DNA from: Ideonella sp.
GTDB taxonomy: Bacteria > Pseudomonadota > Gammaproteobacteria > Burkholderiales > Burkholderiaceae_C
Length of the DNA stretch: 64,000 nucleotides
Direction: 5' to 3'
Assembly: GCF_016702655.1 (NCBI RefSeq)
Contig: NZ_JADJDO010000039.1
Location: 124,001-188,000, forward strand
Shown: positions 36,495 to 43,790 of the stretch, in pieces
Numbering within the stretch: the stretch's first letter is position 1
Layout: every line of letters begins with the position of its first letter
Made by a program: the position numbers and the translations under genes
Notes under the pieces: generated by a model
The model's database searches: none
The model's input: only the letters and a program-made list of their open reading frames with translations
What the model was told of the DNA's origin: nothing

Positions 36495-36600
36495 GGTGGT
36501 GTCGGTCAAGAGCGGGGACAGGGGCAGGCGGTCCGACCCGCCTGGAGAAAAGCGAGTGTGAGACAGGTCGCGCCGAATGTCATGGCGTTTTCCCTGCAGC

Positions 36601-36623
36601 TGCGCCGAGTTTCGTGCGGCGCA
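36601..36623. promoter_or_regulatory. Inverted repeat upstream of putA
   Basis: TGCGCCG (36601-36607) and CGGCGCA (36617-36623) form perfect 7-bp arms around a 9-nt centre, located 107 nt upstream of the putA start and 23 nt past the ocd stop. PutA here lacks its own DNA-binding domain, so a separate regulator (commonly an Lrp-type PutR) would be needed, and such a dyad is a candidate site. It could equally be a simple hairpin terminating ocd. Evidence is limited to the symmetry. Confidence 0.3.
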
Positions 36624-36645
36624 ACTGCCGCCGCGGCGTCAGCCG

Positions 36646-37737
36646 TCAGCCAACCGGCAGCGCGTGGCGCCTGCGCCGCATGGCGCGGGCCGGCGCTTCG
36701 GCGTGCAGCAGGCCGAACAGGTTCTTCGGATCGTCGGCGCGCGCGACGAGATCGATCGCCTGCCCGAGCCCGAGCTCGAGCGCGGCGGCGAGCAGGAAGC
36801 CGAGCGCCGAATAGTCCTCGAGCGCGAAGCCGACCGAGTCGAAGATCGTCACCTGATCCGCGCTGCGCCGCCCCGGCGCGTGGCCCGCAAGAACGCGCCA
36901 GAACTCGGTCACCGCGAAATCGGCCGGCATCTGCTGCAGATCGCCCTCGATGCGCGTCTGCGGCTCGTACTCGACGAACACCGCTGCCATCCCGAGCACG
37001 CCCGGGTGCAGTTCGGTCTTGCCCGGGCAGTCGCCGCCGACGGCGTTGAGGTGCATGCCGGGCTCGATCATCTCCGGCGTGACGATCGTCGCATTGGCCT
37101 TGTCGGCGGTGGCGGTGGTCACGATATCGGCGCCGCGCACCGCCTCGGCGATGCTCGCGCAGACGCGTACCGTTTCGAAGCCCTGGCCGGCGAGGTTGGC
37201 GACGAGCTTGGCGCTTGCCGCCGGGTCGGTGTCGAACAGGCGCAGTTCGCGGATGCCCACGAGGTCGCGAAAGGCGAGCGCCTGGAACTCGCTCTGCGCC
37301 CCGTTGCCGATCAGCGCCATCGTGCGGCTGCCGGCACGGGCAAGCACGCGCGCGGCGAGGGCCGACATCGCCGCGGTGCGGATCGCGGTCGCGAGCGTCA
37401 GCTCGGCGACCAGGCGCGGCGCGCCGGTCGAAACGTCGGCGAGCACGCCGAAGGCCATCACCGTCGGCAGGCCGGCGCGCGTGTTCTTCGGGTGGCCGTT
37501 GACGTACTTGAACGCGAACTGCGTCGCGTCGGCGATCGGCATCAGCTCGATCACGCCGTCGGCCGAGTGGCTGGCCACGCGCGCGCTCTTGTCGAAATCG
37601 TTCCAGCGCCGGGTGTCGGCCTCGATGCGCGCGGCGATGCCGGCGATGCACGCCGGCAGGCCCTTGCGCCGCACGAGCGCGACGACGTCGCACGCGCCGA
37701 GAAAGAGGGTGGTGCCGAAGTCGGGGTGGGTGGTCAT
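36646..37737 (-). CDS. Ornithine cyclodeaminase
   Basis: Converts ornithine directly to proline plus ammonia using bound NAD. The 363-aa product has the OCD family layout: substrate domain with ELMPIADATQFAFKYVNGHP, GLPTVMAFGVLADVSTGAPR and ELTLATAIRTAAMSALAARV. The Rossmann motif is MALIGNGAQSEFQALAF, followed by the signature HLNAVGGDCPGKTELHPGVL. The extended length and DCPGKTEL block match true ornithine cyclodeaminases rather than the shorter mu-crystallin-like members. The gene precedes putA by about 150 nt on the same strand. Together they would turn ornithine into glutamate. Confidence 0.9.
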   Translation of the reverse strand: MTTHPDFGTTLFLGACDVVALVRRKGLPACIAGIAARIEADTRRWNDFDKSARVASHSADGVIELMPIADATQFAFKYVNGHPKNTRAGLPTVMAFGVLADVSTGAPRLVAELTLATAIRTAAMSALAARVLARAGSRTMALIGNGAQSEFQALAFRDLVGIRELRLFDTDPAASAKLVANLAGQGFETVRVCASIAEAVRGADIVTTATADKANATIVTPEMIEPGMHLNAVGGDCPGKTELHPGVLGMAAVFVEYEPQTRIEGDLQQMPADFAVTEFWRVLAGHAPGRRSADQVTIFDSVGFALEDYSALGFLLAAALELGLGQAIDLVARADDPKNLFGLLHAEAPARAMRRRRHALPVG

Positions 37738-38326
37738 GGGCCTTGGCTCCGCGCGGGTGCTGGTCTGGGAGCAGTCTCGCGACTTGCCGAGTCAACCGGA
37801 AGCGGCAGAAGGGTCTGCACGCCAACTGACATAAAGGCAGGGCAGATTGTCGAAATGCGTCGTCTTGCGCCTGCGCGGGCCGAACTGCAGCCGGCCGCGG
37901 CAGGGGCGGGGGGGGGGGCGGGGGGGCCCGCCGGGGCGCACGGCGGCGCCCTGCGCGCCAAGGGCTACAAGCCCACGACGCATTCCACCCTCGCGCGCTC
38001 CCCGCGTCGGCCGCATTTCCGGCGGCTGCAACCGTGACCGACGCGCACGGCGCCGCCGCACCGCGCTCAACGACGCGCCTCAGCGCCGGCGAGGCACCAC
38101 GCCCTCTCCGAGTGTGCGCATGTCTGCGCCCGCACTCGCGGCCGGCCCGGTGACCCGCCCAGGCGGTGCCCGCTTCCCCCAGCGGCCGCCTCCCCGCCCC
38201 CGGCTCCTGCCCGCGCGGGCATGGCGGCGTGATGCGCGGGTGACGCGGGGCCGGAGGCGGCGCGGCTGTGCGCCTGCAGCGGCGCACGCCGTTGCCGGCG
38301 CCGCGCTCCCGTCATCGAGGTCCATC
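37738..38326. other. Intergenic region with a short G-rich patch
   Basis: The 589 bp between the divergent ocd and aldo/keto reductase genes must hold both promoters. At about 37903-37928 there are runs of about 10 and 7 G interrupted by single C, G-rich on the + strand as in the other patches. The sequence before it (37840-37900) and after it (37940-38040) does not read as part of one gene. I find no recognisable coding region, RNA or convincing -35/-10 pair. Open frames here are Arg/Pro-rich by composition only. Confidence 0.5.
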
Positions 38327-39349
38327 GTGGAAGCACAGCGCACCTACCCGACGCTCGGCCGCAGCGGCCTCAAGGTCGCGCCGCTGTGGCTTGGCACGAT
38401 GATGTTCGGCGACCAGACCGACGCGGCCGAGGCGGCGCGCATCGTCGACTCGGCGCGCGGCGCCAGCATCAACGGTATCGACACCGCCGATGTGTACGCC
38501 AAGGGCGAATCCGAGCGCATCGTCGGACGGCTGATCGCCCCCGACCGCGAGCGCTGGGTGCTCGCGACCAAGGTCGCCAACCCCATGAGCGACGCACCCA
38601 ACGACCGCGGCCTGTCGCGGCGCTGGATCGTGCGCGCGGTCGAGGCGAGCCTGCGCCGCCTCGCCACCGACTGGATCGACGTCTACTACCTGCACCGCGA
38701 CGACGAGACGACGCCGATGGAAGAGTCGCTCGCGGCGATGGCGCGGCTGATCGAAAGCGGCAAGGTGCACTACTTCGGCGTCTCGAACTACAGCGCCTGG
38801 CGCATTGCCGAGATGGTTGCGCTGTGCCGCGTGATGGGCGTGCCGCAGCCCATCGTCTGCCAGCCACCCTACAACGCGATGACGCGCGGCGTCGAGGCCG
38901 AGCTGTTGCCCTGTTGCGCCGCGAACGGCGTCGGCGTGGTCTCGTACAGCCCGCTCGCGCGTGGCGTGCTGACCGGCAAGTACAAACCCGCCGAAGCGCC
39001 CGCTGCCGGCACCCGCGCCGCGCGCGCCGACCGGCGCCTGATGCAGACCGAGTTCCGCCCCGAGTCGCTCGCGCTGTCGCAGCAGTTCGCCGCCCACGCG
39101 GCGCGGCGCGGCATGTCGGCGAGCCAGTTCGCGACCGCCTGGGTGCTGCACAACCGATGGATCAGCGGCGTCATCGCCGGCCCGCGCACGTTCGCGCAGT
39201 GGGACGACTACGTCGGCGCGCTCGCGCTGCTACCAGCCGCCGAAGACGAAGCCTTCATCGACGGCCTCGTGCCGCCCGGCCATGCATCGACGCATGGCTA
39301 CACCGACCCGCTGTATCCAGTGACGGGGCGGGTGCCGCGAACGCCCTGA
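38327..39349 (+). CDS. Aldo/keto reductase
   Basis: NADPH-dependent oxidoreductase of 340 aa with a TIM-barrel AKR fold. The Asp/Tyr active-site pair is in GIDTADVYAKGESERIVG. The catalytic Lys is in RWVLATKVANPM and the His in IDVYYLHRDDETTPMEESL. Cofactor-binding GKVHYFGVSNYSAWRIAEM and VVSYSPLARGVLTGKYKP follow, and a late IAGPRTFAQWDDYV segment closes it. The group resembles YajO/AKR11-type enzymes acting on unknown carbonyls. No ATG fits; the GTG at 38327 sits 6 nt after TCGAGG and gives the normal N terminus (EAQRTYPTLGRSGLKV). Confidence 0.9.
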   Translation: MEAQRTYPTLGRSGLKVAPLWLGTMMFGDQTDAAEAARIVDSARGASINGIDTADVYAKGESERIVGRLIAPDRERWVLATKVANPMSDAPNDRGLSRRWIVRAVEASLRRLATDWIDVYYLHRDDETTPMEESLAAMARLIESGKVHYFGVSNYSAWRIAEMVALCRVMGVPQPIVCQPPYNAMTRGVEAELLPCCAANGVGVVSYSPLARGVLTGKYKPAEAPAAGTRAARADRRLMQTEFRPESLALSQQFAAHAARRGMSASQFATAWVLHNRWISGVIAGPRTFAQWDDYVGALALLPAAEDEAFIDGLVPPGHASTHGYTDPLYPVTGRVPRTP

Positions 39350-39398
39350 GCGTTGCGCGCAGGGGTAGGATGTACGCATCCGCTGCCAGAGCCCGACG

Positions 39399-40391
39399 AT
39401 GATCGATCGACGCGCGTTTGCTTCCGGTCTTGCTCTCGGCGCCGCAGCGTTCGCCGCGCGGGCGCAGGTGCCGGGCAAGGTCGCGCGGGTCGGATATCTC
39501 TCGAGCTCGGCCCGGCCGTCCGACGCCGAACTGCAGCAAAGCCCCTGGAGCCTCGAGATGCAGCGCCTGGGCTGGGTCGAGGGGCGCAACCTCGTCGTCG
39601 AGCGGCGCTTCACGGACGGCAATCTGGATCAGTTGGCGGTCTTCGCGCGCGAACTCGTCGAGGCCAGGGTGGACGTGATCATGACCCTGGCCGAGCGCGA
39701 CGCCGCCGAAGTGCGGCGGCTGACCTCGACGCTACCGATCGTCGTTGTCTACAACGGCATGGATCCGGTCGCGGACGGGCTGATCGCGAGCTTTGCCCGG
39801 CCGGGGGGCAACGTCACCGGCGTGTCGCGCATGCTGGGCGAGACGCGCGCCAAGCGGCTGGAGCTGATCAAGACCATGCTGCCCGCGGCGGGCCGCGTCG
39901 GCGTGATGTTCGTCCCGTCGCCCGATGCCGGGCAGCGCGCGAAGTTCGAGTCCACGCTGCACGAGGCCGCGCGCGCGCTGCACGTCGAGCTGGCGTTCCT
40001 CCCCTACCGCAACCAGGACGAGCTGATGGCTGCGTTCCCGATGCTGGCCGCTGCGCGCACCCCGGCCTTCCTGCTCGAGCCGACCTTCCAGACCTATGCC
40101 AATCGTGGCCGCATCGCCGAGCTCGCGATCCGGCATCGGCTGCCGGGCGTGTTCACGCTGCGCGGCTATGCGCAGGCGGGCGGGCTGATGTCCTACGGCC
40201 CGGACTGGTCGACGATCCTGCGCCAGATGGCGCAGCAGACCGACCGCATCCTGCGCGGCACCAAGCCCGCCGAGCTGCCGATGGAGCAGCCGAGCAGGTT
40301 CGAGCTCGTCGTCAACCTCGCGACCGCGAAGGCGCTCGGCCTCGCGATCCCGCAGCCGCTGCTGCTGCGCGCGGACGAAGTGATTCAGTGA
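39399..40391 (+). CDS. ABC transporter substrate-binding protein (PF04392)
   Basis: Periplasmic substrate-binding protein of 330 aa. A signal peptide with a twin-arginine-like start (MIDRRAFASGLALGAAAFAA, ending ARAQ) is followed by VARVGYLSSS, LGWVEGRNLVVERRF, VDVIMTLAERDAAEV, PIVVVYNGMDPVADGLI and GGLMSYGPDWSTILR. The end is IPQPLLLRADEVIQ. No permease or ATPase gene is adjacent, as is common for these orphan binding proteins in Burkholderiales; the ligand is unknown. Its 3' end overlaps convergent argC by 7 nt. It resembles the truncated copy at 29083-29880 throughout its length. Confidence 0.92.
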   Translation: MIDRRAFASGLALGAAAFAARAQVPGKVARVGYLSSSARPSDAELQQSPWSLEMQRLGWVEGRNLVVERRFTDGNLDQLAVFARELVEARVDVIMTLAERDAAEVRRLTSTLPIVVVYNGMDPVADGLIASFARPGGNVTGVSRMLGETRAKRLELIKTMLPAAGRVGVMFVPSPDAGQRAKFESTLHEAARALHVELAFLPYRNQDELMAAFPMLAAARTPAFLLEPTFQTYANRGRIAELAIRHRLPGVFTLRGYAQAGGLMSYGPDWSTILRQMAQQTDRILRGTKPAELPMEQPSRFELVVNLATAKALGLAIPQPLLLRADEVIQ

Positions 40392-41350
40392 CCGGCCTGC
40401 GCCGGCAGGAGTCCCAGCCCCTCGTCGACGCCCAGGTGCACGTTCATCGCCTGCACCGCGGCGCCGCTCGCGCCCTTGCCCAGGTTGTCGAGCCGCGCGA
40501 CGAGCAGCGCCTGCGTATCGCTCGCGAAGACGAACAGGTCGACGCGGTTGGTGTCGTTGCAGGCCTGGACGTCGAAGAAGCCGTTTGCCAGCGTCGCCGG
40601 GTCGGCGAGCGGCATCACGCGGATGAAGCGCTCGCCCGCGTAGCGCGCCGCGAAGGCCGCATGCAGGGCCTGCGGGCTGGCGTCGCCCGGCAACTGCGAC
40701 AAGTGAAGCGGCACGCTGACCGCGAGGCCCTTGTAGAAGCCGGCCACCACCGGCATCAGCAGCGGCGGCACCGCGAGCCCCGTGTGCGCCATCATCTCGG
40801 GCACATGCTTGTGCGCCAGCGTCAGCGCATAGGGCCGCGGCGCGGCGAGCGCGGGGTCCAGGGGCCGTGCCTCGTACTGCTCGATCATCTTCTTGCCGCC
40901 GCCCGAGTAGCCGGTGATCGACATCGCGCTCACCGGCAGCGTGGGCGGCACGAGCCCGGCATCGACGAGCGGGCGCAGCAGCAGGATGAAGGCCGACGCA
41001 TGGCAGCCCGGATTGGCGATGCGCTTGGATTGGCGCAGCCGCCCGCGCTGATCGGGCGCGAGTTCGGGCAGGCCGAACACCCAGCCGGGCTCGGTGCGGT
41101 GCGCGGTGCTGGCGTCGATGAGGCAGGTGCGCGGGTTCGTCACCAGGCTCGCAGCCTCGCGCGCCGCCGCGTCGGGCAGGCACAGGAAGGCGACGTCGGC
41201 GGCATTGAGCAGGCGCGCGCGCTCGGCGTTGTCCTTGCGCCGCTCGGGGGCGATGCGCAGCAGTTCGATGTCCGGGCGCGCGGCCAGGACCTCGTGGATG
41301 CGCAATCCGGTGGTGCCTTCCTGCCCATCGACAAATACGGTGTGTCCCAT
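40385..41350 (-). CDS. argC: N-acetyl-gamma-glutamyl-phosphate reductase (type 2, short)
   Basis: Third step of arginine biosynthesis: NADPH-dependent reduction of N-acetylglutamyl phosphate to the semialdehyde. The 321-aa protein starts MGHTVFVDGQEGTTGLRIHE (Rossmann). The catalytic cysteine is in RIANPGCHASAFILLLRPL, with SAMSITGYSGGGKKMIEQYE and ALTLAHKHVPEMMAHTG after it. The length matches the shorter type 2 ArgC rather than the 345-aa type 1 form. The start at 41350 is clear by homology, yet the frame stays open upstream right into the cyclase gene. The stop overlaps the convergent substrate-binding gene by 7 nt. Confidence 0.94.
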   Translation of the reverse strand: MGHTVFVDGQEGTTGLRIHEVLAARPDIELLRIAPERRKDNAERARLLNAADVAFLCLPDAAAREAASLVTNPRTCLIDASTAHRTEPGWVFGLPELAPDQRGRLRQSKRIANPGCHASAFILLLRPLVDAGLVPPTLPVSAMSITGYSGGGKKMIEQYEARPLDPALAAPRPYALTLAHKHVPEMMAHTGLAVPPLLMPVVAGFYKGLAVSVPLHLSQLPGDASPQALHAAFAARYAGERFIRVMPLADPATLANGFFDVQACNDTNRVDLFVFASDTQALLVARLDNLGKGASGAAVQAMNVHLGVDEGLGLLPAQAGH

Positions 41351-41436
41351 CTTGAACGCCCTCTCGCGCGCCATGTCAAGCCAGATGCGCAGGATACGCG
41401 AGCGGCGCGCGCTGCAGATCGAGCCGGACAAGGCGT

Positions 41437-41589
41437 GAGATTTTCGGTTCACCTGACACGCGAGGCACAAGAGGACCAGCTGCGCCTCGAGGATTTCCTG
41501 ATCGAGATGGCGCTGGAGCGAGGCGACTTGACCTCCGCGGCCGCACCTGCGGTGGCACAGGCAACCATTGGCGCGGAACTGATCTCCGT
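41437..41589 (+). pseudogene. ParE/RelE-type toxin remnant
   Basis: From the GTG at 41437 the + strand reads RFSVHLTREAQEDQLRLEDF and LIEMALERGD, which strongly resembles the N-terminal third of ParE-family toxins. After about 30 residues similarity fades into Ala-rich sequence, and the expected C-terminal strands are not found. A short frame just upstream ending IEPDKA overlaps this start (GCGTGA), as antitoxin genes often do, but is too short to assign. It lies in the otherwise empty 300 bp between argC and the cyclase gene, antisense to both. Probably a decayed toxin-antitoxin locus. Confidence 0.45.
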
Positions 41590-41654
41590 TCGACACGGGC
41601 GGCTTGCAGACCAGCGCGCGAGGGCGCGGCCGCGCCACCAGGCGAGGACGACCA

Positions 41655-42895
41655 TCACTGACAGCGGGTCGCCCACCGCACCCCCAGCGAGCCATCCGCA
41701 CCGGCGTGAACAGCGCCTGCGCCGACGCGACGCCGCGCAGGTCGTGGTGGCCCACCGCGCGCAGCGGGCGCTGGATCAGCGCCGCGAACTCGGCCGAGAG
41801 CAGCAGCGGCTCGCCGAGATCCTTGGTCATGGCCTGGATGCGCGCGGTCAGGTTGACCGCCGGCCCGACGACGTTGAAGGCCAGGCGCCCCGGCGCGCCC
41901 ACGTTGGCGTGCGTCACCGTGCCCACATGCAGGCCGAGGCCGAAGCGGATCTCGGCCTGGCCGGCGCGGCGGCGGCGGTGGTTGGCCACGGCGACCGAGT
42001 CGAAGGCGTCGATGGCAGCGTCGAGCGCGGCCTCGCACACCTGTGCGCGCGCGCCGGCCTTGCCGATCTCGAACACGATCAGGATCGCGTCGCCGATGAA
42101 CTGCAGGATCTCGCCACCGCGCGCCGCCGCCGCGGCGGCGCAGAGCTCGAAGTAGTCGTTGAGCAGTTGCAGCAGGTCGGCCGTCGCCAGCGTCTCGCTC
42201 AGGTTCGTGAAGCCGCGCAGGTCGGAGTACCAGAACGCAGCGACTATGCGGTCGCCGTCGCCGCGCTTGACCTGGCCCTGGAAGATGCGTTCGCTGATGC
42301 GCGGGCCGACGAAGGTGTCGAGCAGGCCGAGCGTCGTGCGGCGCACGGCGATGATCTCGACGAAGGGCGACAGCAGCCGTGCCAGCGCCGCCAGGCGTTC
42401 GATGTCGGCGTCGGTGAACCCTGCCGGGCCGGCCGTGGCGGCGGTGAGCACGTTCGTCATCTCGCGTCCGAAGGGCATCGGTAGCGCGACGTAGTCGGTC
42501 ATGCCGTCGCGGCGCAGGTCGGGCAGCAGCGAGTGCTCGCCCGCTTGCGGCTGCGGCGTGATGCGCAGCCGCACCGGCCGTTGCTGCTGCTGCACGATCT
42601 GCACCGGGCTGCCGATGAAGGCATCGCTCTCGCGCGCCCCGTGCTCCAGCGACGCGCGCCAGGCGCCCTTCGAGCGTGTCCAGTACACGCTCCAACCGAC
42701 GAACTGCGGATGCAGCGTGCGGCTCATGACGGCCATCCGATCGACGCGCGCGCCGGCGCGGTCGAGTTGCTGCGCGAGACCTTCGATGAGCTTGACCGGG
42801 TCGTTGACGCGCCGCCCTTCGCCGAACAGCCAGTTCGCCACCGGCTCGAGCGACCAGCCGCCGCTCGGGCCGAGCAGCAGCGAGGGCGATGTCAT
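41655..42895 (-). CDS. Adenylate/guanylate cyclase, probable 3' frameshift
   Basis: Class III nucleotide cyclase of about 405 aa without membrane segments. The N-terminal half (residues 1-215) looks GAF-like (REMTNVLTAATAGPAGFTDA). The catalytic domain shows AAFWYSDLRGFTNLSETLAT with the metal Asp, GGEILQFIGDAILIVFEIG, and GLGLHVGTVTHANVGAPGR followed by FNVVGPAVNLTARIQ. After ALFTPVRMAR (about 41690) the same frame stays open for another 1.3 kb, through the spacer and all of argC. The neighbouring frame stops at 41655. A one-base indel near 41690 is the simplest explanation. The start overlaps the GST stop (ATGA at 42892-42895). Confidence 0.82.
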
Positions 42896-43575
42896 GCGCG
42901 GCGCAGCCGGTAGGGCTCCTCGAAGTCGAGGAAGTCCCGCTCGGCGAGCGCCGCTTCGATCCACGCCGCCACGCCCGGCAGTGCGCGCACGCGCTCGATG
43001 TAGGCGCGCAGGTCCGCCGGCACCGGCAGCGCATAGGTCACAAGGCGCATGCACACCGGTGCGTAGTAGGCGTCAGCAATGGAGAAGTCGCCAAAGAGCA
43101 TCGGGCCGCCCGAGGCATCGAGCAGCGCGGTCCACATGGCGACGATGCGCGCCACGTCGGCACGCACGGCCGGCTGGTCGCGCCAGATCAGCGCCCCGGC
43201 GTCGGGCAGCGAGGCTTCGATGTTCATCGGGCAGGCACCGCGCAGCGCAGCGAAGCCCGAATGCATTTCGGCGCAGACGCTGCGCGCGCGGGCGCGGGCA
43301 GCGCGCTCGGCGGGCCAGAGCTGCTTGGCCGGGAACTTCTCGGCAACGTACTCCGCGATCGCCAGCGTGTCCCAGATCGCCAGCTCGCCATCGACGAGTA
43401 CGGGCACCCTGCCGGCCGGGCTCACCGCGGCGACAGCGCGTTTGAACTGCGACTCCGGGCCCAAGGCGTCGAAGCGGATCATCGCCGTCTCGTGCGCGAT
43501 GCCCGCCTGCGCGAGGAGCACGCCCGGGCGCATGGACCACGACGAATAGTTGCGATTGCCGATGTAGAGCTTCAT
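42892..43575 (-). CDS. Glutathione S-transferase family protein
   Basis: GST-fold protein of 227 aa. The N-terminal thioredoxin-like domain MKLYIGNRNYSSWSMRPGVL carries the catalytic Ser in NYSSWSMRP. AGRVPVLVDGELAIWDTLAI is the glutathione-binding turn, followed by the helical domain with FGDFSIADAYYAPVCMRL. This subgroup (zeta/YfcF-like start) is common in proteobacteria; substrate unknown. It is translationally coupled to the downstream cyclase, a pairing that might mean redox-linked cyclic-nucleotide signalling, though coupling alone does not show it. Confidence 0.9.
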   Translation of the reverse strand: MKLYIGNRNYSSWSMRPGVLLAQAGIAHETAMIRFDALGPESQFKRAVAAVSPAGRVPVLVDGELAIWDTLAIAEYVAEKFPAKQLWPAERAARARARSVCAEMHSGFAALRGACPMNIEASLPDAGALIWRDQPAVRADVARIVAMWTALLDASGGPMLFGDFSIADAYYAPVCMRLVTYALPVPADLRAYIERVRALPGVAAWIEAALAERDFLDFEEPYRLRRA

Positions 43576-43790
43576 TGCAGACTCCGCGGGCGGTCGGCCC
43601 ATCGTAGCAGTGACTTGCAGCCGGGCTTGACGCGGCGGCCGCAGAGGCAAAGGCCGTTCCACCGCCGCCCGTCCCTGCCGGAGACTATGGCCGGCATGCG
43701 CGCAATCAATTGGCCGCTGCCACGGATGCCTACTATGCTGCAAGCTCGTGATCGGCAATGAGCTGCCAACGATCCAAGGAGGCAAGAAGC

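Noticed and set aside
41094..41438. A + strand frame ending IEPDKA as a full antitoxin gene
   Set aside because: Most of it is antisense to argC; only its last 20 or so codons lie in the spacer, too few to assign.
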